64,000 nt of DNA from Acidobacteriota bacterium (GCA_038040445.1 JBBPIG010000017.1:86170-150169); one strand, 5' to 3'. Shown: positions 1-9,069, numbered from the stretch's first letter. Notes: generated by a model not told the origin, from the sequence alone. Program-made: numbers and translations.

Positions 1-541
1 GCGCCAGACCGACTACCAGAGCTGCGATTATTCCTATCACAAGCCAGAGAAATATCCGCGCGGCATCCGTCGTGCTGAGCCAGACGGCGGCCGACCCGAG
101 TATGAGCCAGATCCACGGATCGACCACAAAAGCAACGTCGCCATAAAACCACCGATGGCTGAACGGCAACAGCGGGCGCACGCCGTAAACGTTCGTGAAA
201 TCCATGAACGCGTGCCCAAGCCCGCCCAGATACGCAAGCAGAAAAATCCTCATCGGCCTTAGCGGCCTTCTAAAAGGGTCGCGGCGCAAACGAAACTGGC
301 GATCGACAAACATCAGCCCAAGCGTCAGCGCCGCCGCCACCAGCGTCAGCCCGACGAATCCGTGAGTGAAGCCGCGATGATATTCAAGATAGGAGAGTGT
401 GCCGCCCTGAAGGCGCCAGAGCACGTCGACATCGGGAAGATTCGATGAAATCACGAGCGCTGTAGTCGCAAGCGGGGTGACGCGTTCGAGCCCTGCTTTT
501 GCAAACGAGAGCCCCAGAAGTGTATGCGCCAGGTTTTCCAT
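1..541 (-). CDS. YdjM-type membrane-bound metal-dependent hydrolase (DUF457-like), 3' part outside window
   Basis: The minus strand is open from an ATG at 541 to the window edge, so the C-terminus is missing. The protein begins MENLAHTLLGLSFAKAGLER. It has the pattern of the YdjM/DUF457 inner-membrane family: an early NLAHTL segment, SNLPDVD, YHRGFTHG, and GGLGHAFMDFTNVYG, with hydrophobic helices between these His/Asp motifs. In this family the conserved His and Asp residues are thought to bind metal; the substrate is unknown. Only about 180 residues are visible. It lies 48 bases downstream of the TPR gene at 590-1375 on the same strand and may be co-transcribed with it. The family call rests on motifs seen by eye. 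Confidence 0.75.
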   Translation of the reverse strand, partial: MENLAHTLLGLSFAKAGLERVTPLATTALVISSNLPDVDVLWRLQGGTLSYLEYHRGFTHGFVGLTLVAAALTLGLMFVDRQFRLRRDPFRRPLRPMRIFLLAYLGGLGHAFMDFTNVYGVRPLLPFSHRWFYGDVAFVVDPWIWLILGSAAVWLSTTDAARIFLWLVIGIIAALVVGLA

Positions 542-589
542 TTAGAGAAGAGGTGTTAGTAGCGATGCTGGTTTCGGGCGCAAGCCTGC

Positions 590-1375
590 TCACGGTTGGA
601 CGGGCATGGAAGTTTCGGGAGGCAGTTCTTTGAGCCGGTCAGGCGCCAATGCTTGGAGCCGCTTCTCAGCCTCCGCTCCTGCCCCTGACGACCGGCCGGA
701 TTTGGCCGCTTCCAAATAGGCCTCCACGGCCTTTTCTGTGTCCCCGGTCTTTTCATAGACCCGGCCGAGACCGACCTCGACCGCTGGTTTCAAAGTCCGC
801 GAGGAACTGAGCAATTGCTGATAAAGCGAAATGGCTTTCTCGTCGTCGCCGTTGACGGCGTAGTTTTCGGCAAGCGCAAGCCGCGCGAGGTCCGAGGCAG
901 GAGGATCGTTTTTGTTGACGGCCTGCTCCAGCAAGCTTATGCCCTTGTCGCGATCGAAGTGAAGGTAGCTAACCCCCGCATAGTAACGACCGATTGAACC
1001 GTAGTAACTGGAGTAGTCGTTGGCGAGACGTTCGAACGCTTCGGCCGACTCTCGCCACCTGGTTTGCTCGTCGGTGTAGAACTTGCCGGTGGGCGGTGTT
1101 GCGGTGGTCGATGTGGGATCCTGAACCGGCGCGTTGAACTTCTCGAAGGCGTCGGAAAACGCGGTCTCGGCCTTTGACTTCCGGTAATCAAAGAAATAAC
1201 TCCCGGCAACGTAGAGCAGAACAATTCCGGCAATGACTCCCACAGCAATCACGACCGGCCGCCCGCGCTCCTGGAGCCAGTCCTGCGTCGCCTCGTAGAA
1301 CCGGATGATCGGGTCGTGTTTGAACTTCATCTCCTTGACGGAGACCTTCTTCTTCTTTCTGCCTGGTTTCGCCAA
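590..1375 (-). CDS. Membrane-anchored TPR protein (YfgM/TPR_21-like), TTG start
   Basis: The 261-aa protein has a basic N-terminus (AKPGRKKKKVSVKEMKFKHD), one membrane segment near residues 35-55 (VVIAVGVIAGIVLLYVAGSYFF), and TPR-like helical pairs after it. This layout matches the YfgM/TPR_21 family, where a single N-terminal helix holds a periplasmic TPR domain. I place the start at TTG 1375: an AAGGAGG ribosome-binding site (complement of 1385-1391) lies nine bases upstream. The longer open frame to 1516 is rich in Arg and Trp and looks non-coding, and the ATG at 1330 has no such site. The tail is Pro-rich and ends PPETSMPVQP. The role is unknown; a chaperone or Sec-accessory role is family inference. 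Confidence 0.75.
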   Translation of the reverse strand: MAKPGRKKKKVSVKEMKFKHDPIIRFYEATQDWLQERGRPVVIAVGVIAGIVLLYVAGSYFFDYRKSKAETAFSDAFEKFNAPVQDPTSTTATPPTGKFYTDEQTRWRESAEAFERLANDYSSYYGSIGRYYAGVSYLHFDRDKGISLLEQAVNKNDPPASDLARLALAENYAVNGDDEKAISLYQQLLSSSRTLKPAVEVGLGRVYEKTGDTEKAVEAYLEAAKSGRSSGAGAEAEKRLQALAPDRLKELPPETSMPVQP

Positions 1376-1686
1376 AGCTGTGAGCCTCCTTGGATCTGTG
1401 ACTGGAGCAAAGCCGGAAGGACGCCTGCGCCGTCTGGTAAAGCAAACAAGAACATAGCGGCCAGCCTCGCGCGCTGTCAAGAAACACCAGGGAAACCAGT
1501 GCCTGCGCGCACGCATTGTGCTAAAGTTTTACAAGTCGGAACATTCTGGCCGGACAAGGTGTCTAACCTAGCGACAAGTGAGGTGAAGGGCCATTGCCCG
1601 TTTCGCTTGGAGCTACACGGCGCTCGGCTTCATCAGGCCGGGCGGTGGCCCACTCCGGTCAGGCGTTACCGAAGGAGCGCCATTCA

Positions 1687-2337
1687 ATGTCAGCGAGAGA
1701 CATGGCCGCACTGGAGCAAAATACCCTCGCCGGTCTCGATCTCGATGCCGGAGCGATAGAGCACCACCCTGAGGCGGGGTTGATTTCCAGATTGCGCGCC
1801 CGCGATCTTGCTGCCTTCGAAGAACTGGTGGCTCAGTTTGAGCGGCCCGTCTACGCGTTGTGTTTTCGCCTGCTCGGAGATGCCGAAGAGGCGCGGGACG
1901 CGGCGCAGGAAACCTTCTTGAAGGTCTACCGGGGACTGGGCGGGTTTCGCGGCGAGGCGGGATTGAAGACCTGGATTTATCGAATCGCGATAAACCAGGC
2001 GATGAATCAGAAACGCTGGTGGCGGCGGCGCCATCGCGACGAGACCATTTCGCTGGACATAACGCGAGGCCAAAGCGATACGACCATCGGCAACTTGCTT
2101 CCGGGCCGCGCCCGCTCGCCTGAAGCGCAGGCGATTTCCAGCGAACGCGAGCACAACATAATGCGCGCGCTCGGCGAGATCAAGGACGAGTATCGGATCG
2201 CGCTGATGCTCCGCGAAATTGAAGAACTATCGTACGAGGAGATCGCCCAGACGTTGGCGATCTCGATTGGAACCGTCAAGTCACGCATCGCGCGCGGACG
2301 CGAAGAACTCCGCCGCCGCGTGAAGGATCTGTTATGA
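1687..2337 (+). CDS. ECF-type RNA polymerase sigma factor (RpoE-like)
   Basis: The 216-aa protein carries sigma region 2 (FEELVAQFERPVYALCFRLL, then DAEEARDAAQETFLKVYRGL and TWIYRIAINQAMN) and region 4 (LREIEELSYEEIAQTLAISI followed by GTVKSRIARGREELRRRV). It should direct RNA polymerase to a specific promoter set. The start at 1687 follows GAAGGAG with about nine bases spacing; the frame is open upstream but unlike coding sequence. The zinc-finger anti-sigma gene at 2407 and a TonB gene at 3353 follow on the same strand, so this is a typical cell-envelope ECF locus. No autoregulated promoter could be picked out by eye. Confidence 0.93.
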   Translation: MSARDMAALEQNTLAGLDLDAGAIEHHPEAGLISRLRARDLAAFEELVAQFERPVYALCFRLLGDAEEARDAAQETFLKVYRGLGGFRGEAGLKTWIYRIAINQAMNQKRWWRRRHRDETISLDITRGQSDTTIGNLLPGRARSPEAQAISSEREHNIMRALGEIKDEYRIALMLREIEELSYEEIAQTLAISIGTVKSRIARGREELRRRVKDLL

Positions 2338-2406
2338 AGAGTGATGCGTAATGCGTGATTCGTGACCGGAGGCAGCAGGTTTCAACGCATCACGAGGTCA
2401 GTTTTT

Positions 2407-3165
2407 ATGGAATGCAAGAAGTTTGAACTAACAGCCTCGGCTTACATAGACCGGCAGCTCCACGAGAATGAGGCGGCTGAGTATCGGGAACACCTTTCGA
2501 CCTGTGAGGGTTGCCGCTTGCGTCTTGTCGCGACAGAAGCCGTGTCTCTAGCTTTAAGAAATGCTGATCGGCCGGCGGTCCCGCGTGAGCTTCGCAGCTA
2601 CATTATGACCGAGGCGACGAGACGTGCTCGCAGAGAGATCAGTCTATCGGAGAGCCTGCTTATGTGGCTCTTGAAACTGAACCCCCGTCCAGTGGCTTAT
2701 GCCACCGGACTGGTTATTTCGCTGCTGTCGTTTTCGGCTCTATTCTCGAGCTTCAGACCGATTCCATTTAGCGAGAGTCAGAGCGAAGCAGCAGCGATAT
2801 ACCCGATCATCAGCGGCTCGGACCGGGAATATCACAGCTACAACAATCTGCCTCCCGACCGGGGATTAACTGATACCGAGCACTACTACCAACTGCCGCG
2901 CGTACTCGACAACAGCGCACTGGTCAGCTTCAGCCATATTGCTTACCAGAAGCGCGGCAACCAGGGCATGTCCGCGCTGGTCGAAGTTGATTCGGATGGA
3001 CGCGGAAGGCTGGTGAATGTTATCGATGCGCCCACCGACCCATACATGATCGAGCAGTTGTGGTGGTCGCTGCGCAATCGGACTTTTCAACCGGCAACTG
3101 TGTCGGGCCGCCCCGTCTCTACTCGCATCATCCTGCTGGTGGAGAAGGTCGACGTGAGTGGATGA
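2407..3165 (+). CDS. Zinc-finger anti-sigma factor with TonB_C-like extracytoplasmic domain
   Basis: The 252-aa protein starts MECKKFELTASAYIDRQLHE and has the ZAS motif H29-x3-C33-x2-C36 (HLSTCEGC), as in zf-HC2 anti-sigma factors that hold ECF sigma factors in the cytoplasm. One membrane segment lies near residues 97-117. The outer part ends with a stretch like a TonB C-terminal domain (SALVEVDSDGRGRLVNVIDA, then WWSLRNRTFQPATVSGRPV), which is unusual for an anti-sigma factor. Start 2407 has GAGGT nine bases upstream. It follows the sigma gene by about 70 bases, so the two are probably co-expressed and partners. Confidence 0.85.
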   Translation: MECKKFELTASAYIDRQLHENEAAEYREHLSTCEGCRLRLVATEAVSLALRNADRPAVPRELRSYIMTEATRRARREISLSESLLMWLLKLNPRPVAYATGLVISLLSFSALFSSFRPIPFSESQSEAAAIYPIISGSDREYHSYNNLPPDRGLTDTEHYYQLPRVLDNSALVSFSHIAYQKRGNQGMSALVEVDSDGRGRLVNVIDAPTDPYMIEQLWWSLRNRTFQPATVSGRPVSTRIILLVEKVDVSG

Positions 3166-3352
3166 AAACCTGTCAGCAATCAGTTGCCGTGTTCGCTTTT
3201 GAGTACTGACCGCTGACAACACGCCCCGTCCGACGAGCGCCTTCCTTTCAGATTCCCGAGAGCGCCTTAACAATTCAACAGAGCGCCTGGCGCGGCATCG
3301 TGCTGTCTCATACGTGAGTCACGCGCTGGAGCTGCGTAAATGGAGAACAGTC

Positions 3353-4132
3353 ATGTTTGATCAGCTAGTTGTGTCTACGGTTCAGAGGAGCAAAAGAAGA
3401 ACTGCGAAGTTTTTCTTCGGGACTGGGGTTTTCTATCTGGTGGTGGTCTCTAGCGCCTTCGCTCTTTCGATACTCATGGCCAACCCGAGGCTTGCGGACA
3501 CGGAAGTCTTGACCCTTGTAGGCCGATTGCCTTCTCCACGCTCGCCGATTGTCCACGAGATTCGTCAAGGCTCGCCATCCACGACGCCGCCGGACCTTAA
3601 CAACGTACAGGACTTTGATGCCATTCTAAGCCACCGCACTACAACACAACGAAGGTTTCCATTGCCGCCCGGCGCGTTCGTTCCGTCGGGTCAAGCTTGG
3701 CTAGGCGCGGAAGGTGAGGGCGGCCCACCATCCGGCATTGGCAGCCCTGGCGTTTTCGGCGGGGAGAGAATGGGTGATCCGCCACCCACACCTGACCCGC
3801 CGAAACCAAAGCCGCCCGCGCAACCAACAGTAGTGGATAACAAACCGATCAAGGTCCCGTCCACAGTGCTTCAAGGCAAGGCGATTGAACGCCGCAAGCC
3901 GTCCTACCCACCGCTGGCGGTTCAGATTCGCCTTCAAGGCGATGTGGCGGTCGAGATTATTATCGCGCCGGACGGCCGAGTGGAAACCGCGCGAGTCATC
4001 AGTGGTCATCCTATTTTGGCTACGTCCGCAAGAGAGGCGGCGATGGCTTGGCGGTTCGAACCGACGTTGTTGAACAAAGTGCCGGTGCGTGTGACCGGAG
4101 TCATCACGTTCGTGTTCAAGCTGAGCGATTAA
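3353..4132 (+). CDS. TonB family protein
   Basis: The 259-aa protein has one membrane segment (FYLVVVSSAFALSILMANPR, near residues 26-45), a long Pro/Gly-rich spacer (DPPPTPDPPKPKPPAQPTVV), and a C-terminal TonB domain (PSYPPLAVQIRLQGDVAVEI, then REAAMAWRFEPTLLNKVPV). TonB-type proteins pass proton-motive energy to outer-membrane receptors; in this phylum such genes also occur without exbBD, and none is visible here. Start 3353 follows GGAG by seven bases. The anti-sigma protein encoded just upstream has a similar C-terminal domain, which suggests that the two periplasmic domains are related. Confidence 0.88.
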   Translation: MFDQLVVSTVQRSKRRTAKFFFGTGVFYLVVVSSAFALSILMANPRLADTEVLTLVGRLPSPRSPIVHEIRQGSPSTTPPDLNNVQDFDAILSHRTTTQRRFPLPPGAFVPSGQAWLGAEGEGGPPSGIGSPGVFGGERMGDPPPTPDPPKPKPPAQPTVVDNKPIKVPSTVLQGKAIERRKPSYPPLAVQIRLQGDVAVEIIIAPDGRVETARVISGHPILATSAREAAMAWRFEPTLLNKVPVRVTGVITFVFKLSD

Positions 4133-4185
4133 GAATGGATTGCCCGCAGGCTTCAGGTCAGGCCGCGATGACGGTGGAGGTAGTT

Positions 4186-4455
4186 ATGGGAAAAACGGAA
4201 AGAATACTCTTGCTGTCCGCGCTGATACTCTTGGGAGCCGGGTGGTCGCTCTACCATTTTGGCTCACAGCTAAACCTCGAGGTGGGCGATTACGATCAGA
4301 TGCTGGGGGAGCAGGCTCCGGGCGACAAGTGGCTTTACGTCGGCGGTTTGATGATGCTGATCTCAGGGTCGCTTGCCGCGGCGGCGTTTCGATTCTGGAG
4401 GGGAAGCAGAAAAGAGGCCGCAGGCTCGACGTTGAATGGGTCTCGCAACAACTGA
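4186..4455 (+). CDS. Small two-helix membrane protein, unknown
   Basis: The 89-aa protein starts MGKTERILLLSALILLGAGW after a GGTGGAGG site six bases upstream of ATG 4186. Two hydrophobic helices are visible (about residues 6-25 and 52-70, the second YVGGLMMLISGSLAAAAF), followed by a short basic tail. It lies 53 bases after the TonB gene on the same strand and may be the last gene of the sigma/anti-sigma/TonB group. I do not recognise a family. The region from 4456 to 4641 holds nothing I can identify. Confidence 0.6.
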   Translation: MGKTERILLLSALILLGAGWSLYHFGSQLNLEVGDYDQMLGEQAPGDKWLYVGGLMMLISGSLAAAAFRFWRGSRKEAAGSTLNGSRNN

Positions 4456-4641
4456 TGGACCGATACGGGCGCCCCATCGTGGGCGCCCCACAATGCTCAT
4501 GGCATGTCGCTGAGCAGGTCATCACGTTAGTGTTCAAGATGGGTGAGTGAGGGTGGCAAGCTCTTTTAGAAACAGAACAGAGAATTAGCTTTGGGCCTCA
4601 GGTGGCCTTGGCTCACTTGAAGGGCCACTTAGAGCCGCACG

Positions 4642-4905
4642 TCAGACGTGAAGCGAGGCATTGAGTATCTCAATGCCTACAAGTTGATCACCTCTGTAGT
4701 CGAGAATGACGTAGTCGTTTAGCTCGTCGCTTCGCGTCGCCTCTCCGTTTTCAGTGAATCCAACATAAACTACGTCTGCCTCGTCATCATACCTGGACCA
4801 TCTCGGCTCTCCCGGTATGATGATCTGATGCCCAAGCTGCTGAAGAAAAGAAGCGAGCCTTTCTTCAGCTAGTATCTCTTTTGTCGTGGCCATGTCTTGA
4901 ACCAT
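4642..4905 (-). CDS. DUF2283 family small protein
   Basis: The 87-aa protein has the DUF2283 signature: RYDDEADVVYVGFTENGEA, then a short acidic stretch and YVILDYRGDQLVGIEILNAS at the C-terminus. DUF2283 proteins often occur next to DUF4258 toxin-like partners and are suspected antitoxins; no DUF4258 gene is visible here. It lies 12 bases downstream of the lepA stop on the same strand, so it could be transcribed with lepA or be an inserted orphan. An alternative start is at 4893. Confidence 0.72.
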   Translation of the reverse strand: MVQDMATTKEILAEERLASFLQQLGHQIIIPGEPRWSRYDDEADVVYVGFTENGEATRSDELNDYVILDYRGDQLVGIEILNASLHV

Positions 4906-4917
4906 ATCGTCGCATTC

Positions 4918-6720
4918 TTAGTCGTCTACTTTTAGCACTGCAAGAAAAGCTTCCTGCGGGATCTCTACTTTGCCGACTCGTTTCATGCGCTTCTTGCCCT
5001 CTTTCTGTTTTTCGAGCAGCTTGCGCTTTCGTGTGATGTCGCCGCCGTAGCACTTTGCGATAACGTTCTTGCCAAGCGCCTTCACTGTTTCGCGCGCGAT
5101 TACCTTGCTCCCGATTGCCGCTTGAATCGGGACCTCGAACAACTGCCGAGGGATGAGCTTGCGCATTTTCTCGACCAGCGAGCGTCCCCGGGCGTACGCG
5201 AACTCTCGGTGAACGATCAGCGATAGCGCATCGACCGGCTCTTCCGCAACCAGCATGTCGAGCTTGACCAGGTCGCCTTTGCGATAGCCGGTCAACTCAT
5301 AGTCGAACGACGCGTAGCCGCGCGAGAGGGATTTCAGACGATCGTAGAAGTCGAGCATTATCTCGGCAAGCGGCAGTTCGTAAGTGAGCAGCACCCGCTT
5401 TGGAGTCAGATACTCGAAGCCAAGTTGAGTGCCCCGCTTCTCCTCGAGCAGCGCGAACAGCGGGCCGACGTAGTCGTCGTTGCTCATTATCATCGCGCGA
5501 ATGATCGGCTCTTCGATCATCTCGATCCTGCCGGGGTCGGGAAGCTTCGCAGGACTGTCGATCTCCGTCACTTCGCCGGAGGTCGTGGTCACTCGATAAC
5601 GCACGGTCGGAGCGGTGGTGATCAGCTCGAGATCGAACTCACGCTCCAGCCGCTCTTGAACTATCTCCATGTGCAGCAGCCCAAGGAACCCGCAGCGATA
5701 TCCAAACCCGAGGGCGGCGGATGCTTCGGGCTCGTAGAAGAATGACGAGTCGTTCAAGCGCAGTTTGTCCAACGCATCGCGCAGTTCTTCGTACTTGTTC
5801 GACTCGATCGGGTAAAGGCCGGCGAAGACCATCGGCTTGATACGCTTGAAGCCGGGAAAGGGGGTTAGGGTTTGACGGGCGGCTTCGGTCACTGTGTCGC
5901 CGATCTCTACGTCGCTCACGGTCTTGATCTGAGCGGTGAAGAATCCCACTTCTCCGGCGCCCAGCTCATCGATCTCGCGCGGCTTCGGGGTGAGCACTCC
6001 GAGCGCGTCCACCTCGTATTCTTTCTCTGCGTCCATCAAGCGGACTCGCATGCCCGGCCGGATGACTCCGTCGATCACTCGCATCAGAACGACCACTCCG
6101 CGATAACTGTCAAACCACGAATCGAAGATCAATGCTTTGAGCGGCTCTGCCTTGTCACCGGCGGGAGGCGGGACCTCGCGCACGACAGCTTCGAGAACTT
6201 CGTCGATTCCGGTTCCCATCTTGGCTGAGATCATCAAAGCGTTTGCGGTATCGAGTCCAATCGTCTGCTCGATCTCTTCGCGAACGCGTTCGGGCTCGGC
6301 GCCCGGCAGATCGATCTTGTTTATCACCGGAATCAAATGCAGGTTGTGATCGAGCGCCAGATAGGTGTTCGCAAGCGTCTGAGCTTCGACTCCCTGCGAC
6401 GCATCGACGACGAGCAACGCACCTTCACATGCCGATAGGGAGCGCGATACTTCGTATGAAAAATCAACGTGGCCCGGCGTGTCTATCAAGTTGAGCACGT
6501 ACTGCTGGCCGTCGCGCGCCGTGTAGTCGAGCCTTACCGCGTGCGCTTTGATGGTGATGCCGCGCTCGCGTTCGAGATCCATCGCGTCAAGCACTTGCTC
6601 GGACATCTCGCGCTGAGAGAGCGCTCCGGTGACTTCAAGCAGACGGTCGGCAAGGGTGCTCTTACCGTGATCGATGTGAGCGATGATCGAGAAATTTCGG
6701 ATATGTTGGAGATCAACCAT
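4918..6720 (-). CDS. lepA: Elongation factor 4 (LepA GTPase)
   Basis: The 600-aa length is that of LepA/EF4, a ribosome-bound translational GTPase that acts under stress and in initiation or biogenesis. GTPase motifs are clear: [10 protein letters not shown] (G1), DTPGHVDF (G3), NKIDLPGA (G4). The EF-G-like domains follow, then the LepA-specific C-terminal domain ([20 protein letters not shown], then [20 protein letters not shown]). The ATG at 6720 begins [20 protein letters not shown], the standard LepA start. The gene is intact and reads like core genome. Confidence 0.98.
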   Translation of the reverse strand: MVDLQHIRNFSIIAHIDHGKSTLADRLLEVTGALSQREMSEQVLDAMDLERERGITIKAHAVRLDYTARDGQQYVLNLIDTPGHVDFSYEVSRSLSACEGALLVVDASQGVEAQTLANTYLALDHNLHLIPVINKIDLPGAEPERVREEIEQTIGLDTANALMISAKMGTGIDEVLEAVVREVPPPAGDKAEPLKALIFDSWFDSYRGVVVLMRVIDGVIRPGMRVRLMDAEKEYEVDALGVLTPKPREIDELGAGEVGFFTAQIKTVSDVEIGDTVTEAARQTLTPFPGFKRIKPMVFAGLYPIESNKYEELRDALDKLRLNDSSFFYEPEASAALGFGYRCGFLGLLHMEIVQERLEREFDLELITTAPTVRYRVTTTSGEVTEIDSPAKLPDPGRIEMIEEPIIRAMIMSNDDYVGPLFALLEEKRGTQLGFEYLTPKRVLLTYELPLAEIMLDFYDRLKSLSRGYASFDYELTGYRKGDLVKLDMLVAEEPVDALSLIVHREFAYARGRSLVEKMRKLIPRQLFEVPIQAAIGSKVIARETVKALGKNVIAKCYGGDITRKRKLLEKQKEGKKRMKRVGKVEIPQEAFLAVLKVDD

Positions 6721-6802
6721 AAGAATTCAGTGAATGGAGTTTAGGAAAGGAAGTATAGCAGCAGTGAGCCGAATGTGCCGACTCAGTACGAATGAAGTAA
6801 TG

Positions 6803-6837
6803 TTGGCGAACATCCAGTGAGTGGTATACTCGTCACT
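6803..6837 (+). promoter_or_regulatory. Sigma-70-like promoter with overlapping palindrome before the 92-aa gene
   Basis: TTGGCG (6803-6808) and TATACT (6825-6830) are separated by 16 bases. The expected transcription start falls at about 6837-6838, right on the ATG at 6838, so the transcript may be leaderless; no Shine-Dalgarno sequence is visible. An imperfect palindrome covers the -10 box: AGTGA (6816-6820), a central GTATAC and TCACT (6833-6837). Such a site could bind a regulator. The box assignments are by eye. Confidence 0.4.
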
Positions 6838-7116
6838 ATGAGCGCAGAGAAACCTTACGTAACAAGCGTTGAGCTGATCTTCCGCGAGAGTGACGGGCAG
6901 ATGATAAACGCGCCCCTTTTCTTCGAAGCCAACGCGCCGATTCCTCTGGCTGGAGAAGAAGTCATTTTCTACGGGGATCGTTTCAAGGTCTTGAGTCGTC
7001 AATTCTCGTACCGGATTGGAAACGAAAAGCAGTTTGCCGATATTCAAGTGCTGTTTACTTGCGAGAAGGTTGCGCTACCGGTCGCGGTGCCGCAATTCAT
7101 TCCCCATCGTGAGTAG
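6838..7116 (+). CDS. Hypothetical small protein
   Basis: The 92-aa protein starts MSAEKPYVTSVELIFRESDG and has a beta-rich pattern (PLFFEANAPIPLAGEEVIFY, then DRFKVLSRQFSYRIGNEKQF). I do not recognise the family. I chose the ATG at 6838 over the one at 6817 because the promoter-like boxes end just before it, which would give a leaderless message. It is alone between divergent lepA and the gene at 7293. The next 176 bases (7117-7292) hold nothing identifiable. Confidence 0.55.
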   Translation: MSAEKPYVTSVELIFRESDGQMINAPLFFEANAPIPLAGEEVIFYGDRFKVLSRQFSYRIGNEKQFADIQVLFTCEKVALPVAVPQFIPHRE

Positions 7117-7292
7117 AGTGCGAGATGGCTGAGTAGCAGGAGTGGATGTCTTTGCGCTGAACTCTAAATAGCGCCGAGTGATGCCGTGGTCCGTCGCAGT
7201 CCCAAGGCGATTGTGGTAGAGACTAGGCACCGCATGGCCGCGGCGACATAGGAAGGCCGATTCGAAACCTGGGCATCCGGCCGGGTCGAACT

Positions 7293-8450
7293 ATGATCAT
7301 CCAAACTACTGCATTAGTACTCCGCGGCGTGCCCTCAGAGGGCCTCACCCTACAGCGCGTGTGGCATCTAGATCAGACTGAGTTATCCGTGTCGGCAACA
7401 GCTGTCCTCCAAGCGCTATCCAGCGACCAAAGCGCGAGTGACATAGCCACCCACACTGCCTGGCTTAGCCAAGCCGTTCTGGAGTTTCAGGACGTCCAAC
7501 CTCTGATTATGCCTCAGGAAGGTCAGTTCCTGAACCGAAACTATCTCTTTCATGAAGCGTTGGCCGCCTTACGAGAGTGTGTCCTCAGTGGACTCAACGG
7601 GTCATATCACGCCTCATTCGCCGTGCTTCGATCGGCGCTAGAACTCTTCCTCTCGCACTACTGGTGGCGAAAGCGGCTGCAAGGCGAGGGGTCATATGAA
7701 GAGTTCTACCGGTGGCTTTTTGGTGAACTTTCTGGTCGAAATGATCCTAGCTCAGGGTTTAGAAAACTAGCACGTGAGACCTATGCGGGCCTCAGCCTGT
7801 CGTCGTCCGCACGAGACCAAATCGCCATAACCGATATCTATGCCAAGCTGTGTTCCTATTCCCACAAACCGATACTTGCTGAAGCGACTACAACGTTGAA
7901 AGGTGGGAATGAATTCGGGGCAAGTCTTCGAGCGACCTCATACTGGCTAGAACTTTTGACAGAAGCTCTGGCGTGCCTGCTTGACTTTGCTATCGCCAAT
8001 CACCCACAAGCCGTGTTCCCAGTTGATGTCTGCCGGAAGTTTGGTTTTAACACTCCTGTTGGTGCCCTTATCGATCAGTACAGCTTCGTCCCAATAGAGA
8101 CAGCCCTTGGCACCTCCAGAAGCACTGAATATCAGCGATACTACCGCACCCAAGCCACGCCCGCTTTGCAATCGTATGAAGCGCAGGCTGATCTAAGCAA
8201 CGATGAGATTATGGCCTCGTGGACTGAGGGTGGTAGTTTCGACGATGACGAAGACGATTTCGAGACGAGACTATTCCATAGGGTGGTGGCCTCGAAAGCG
8301 AACACACGAGCAATTCTGCTTTCATTCTCTTACGGAGCACCTCCACATAGCCTCAAGATGAAGGACGGAAAGTTCGAAGTCTCAATGCGGACGTTAGACG
8401 GGGAAGTCCAGACAAGGGGAAATGAAAAACGTCCGATTAGTCGTGACTGA
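7293..8450 (+). CDS. Hypothetical protein, 385 aa
   Basis: I do not recognise this protein. It is largely helical in appearance, with no signal peptide or membrane helix. The middle contains AVLRSALELFLSHYWWRKRL and later IYAKLCSYSHKP, a spacing of Arg/Glu and His that recalls DUF5677-like or HEPN-like proteins, but this is a weak resemblance. Near the C-terminus there is a strongly acidic run (SFDDDEDDFETR). Codon use is less GC-biased than in lepA, and it sits directly before a toxin-antitoxin pair, so it may be acquired. The start is uncertain: no clear ribosome-binding site precedes 7293. Confidence 0.6.
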   Translation: MIIQTTALVLRGVPSEGLTLQRVWHLDQTELSVSATAVLQALSSDQSASDIATHTAWLSQAVLEFQDVQPLIMPQEGQFLNRNYLFHEALAALRECVLSGLNGSYHASFAVLRSALELFLSHYWWRKRLQGEGSYEEFYRWLFGELSGRNDPSSGFRKLARETYAGLSLSSSARDQIAITDIYAKLCSYSHKPILAEATTTLKGGNEFGASLRATSYWLELLTEALACLLDFAIANHPQAVFPVDVCRKFGFNTPVGALIDQYSFVPIETALGTSRSTEYQRYYRTQATPALQSYEAQADLSNDEIMASWTEGGSFDDDEDDFETRLFHRVVASKANTRAILLSFSYGAPPHSLKMKDGKFEVSMRTLDGEVQTRGNEKRPISRD

Positions 8451-8510
8451 GGCTTAAGAAAATGATATACGCGACCACCGAACGAAGCCCAAGGGACGAG
8501 AGAACTGCCG

Positions 8511-8539
8511 TTGAACCGAACTGGCCGGAATGATACGAT
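8511..8539 (+). promoter_or_regulatory. Possible promoter of the toxin-antitoxin pair
   Basis: TTGAAC (8511-8516) and TACGAT (8534-8539) are 17 bases apart. The predicted transcription start is near 8546, one base before the second in-frame ATG (8547), which suggests a leaderless antitoxin message. The -10 box is a weak match; assigned by eye. Confidence 0.3.
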
Positions 8540-8546
8540 GACCCCC

Positions 8547-8771
8547 ATGAGTTCCTCAGCCGAATCCATTTTCGAATTGAGTCTGTCGGAGAAGCTCCAG
8601 TTGGTGGAAGATCTCTGGGATGACATCGCGTCCACGCCTGAAGAGGTGCCAGTACACGATTGGCAAAAAGAAGAACTCGCGCGGCGAAAACAGAATCTCC
8701 TCAGCAATCCGGGTTCAGCGCTGAGCTGGGAGGAAATCCAGCGGCGAGTTCGCAGCCGATATGGCCGCTGA
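8547..8771 (+). CDS. Addiction module antitoxin (PF09720-type)
   Basis: The 74-aa protein has the typical sequence of the putative addiction module component family: ESIFELSLSEKLQLVEDLWD, then a short helix and a C-terminal ALSWEEIQRRVRSRYGR that should bind the toxin. The next gene starts 11 bases before its stop codon and encodes a ParE/RelE toxin, a standard antitoxin-first pair. An upstream in-frame ATG at 8538 would add three residues (MTP), one at 8511 twelve. The pair is expected to repress itself. Confidence 0.85.
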   Translation: MSSSAESIFELSLSEKLQLVEDLWDDIASTPEEVPVHDWQKEELARRKQNLLSNPGSALSWEEIQRRVRSRYGR

Positions 8772-9069
8772 ACTGCTCTTCGCGCCCGAAGTCGAATGGG
8801 ATGTCCTCGAGGCCTATGCGTGGTATGAGGGTCGGCGTCCCGGCCTCGGTGAAGACTTCTTGACTTGCGTTGACGCTTGCGTTCAGGCCATCTGTCGCCG
8901 TCCTGAAATGTACTCAGTGGTCTATGACGACTATCGAAGGGCCCTGGTCAGGCGATTTCCTTATTCGGTGTTCTACGAATATTCTCAGAACGCAGTGACA
9001 GTCTACTGCGTCTTCCACAACTCTCGTGACCCGGAGAAGTGGCGTCAACGATTGGACTCGCGGTCGTAG
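8761..9069 (+). CDS. RelE/ParE family toxin
   Basis: The 102-aa protein fits the ParE/RelE fold: AELLFAPEVEWDVLEAYAWY at the N-terminus, then GLGEDFLTCVDACVQAICRR, a central YDDYRRALVRRFPYSVFYEY and a C-terminal VYCVFHNSRDPEKWRQRL. These are the conserved ParE elements (V-D-EA--WY, R-FPY-V-Y, H--RDP--W). It overlaps the antitoxin gene by 11 bases, so translation is likely coupled. The target, gyrase or ribosome-bound mRNA, cannot be told from sequence. Confidence 0.88.
   Translation: MAAELLFAPEVEWDVLEAYAWYEGRRPGLGEDFLTCVDACVQAICRRPEMYSVVYDDYRRALVRRFPYSVFYEYSQNAVTVYCVFHNSRDPEKWRQRLDSRS

Noticed and set aside
7117..7292. Possible tRNA (GGxxGAT and ATTCGAAA words)
   Set aside because: The words do not fold into a cloverleaf with a matching acceptor stem.
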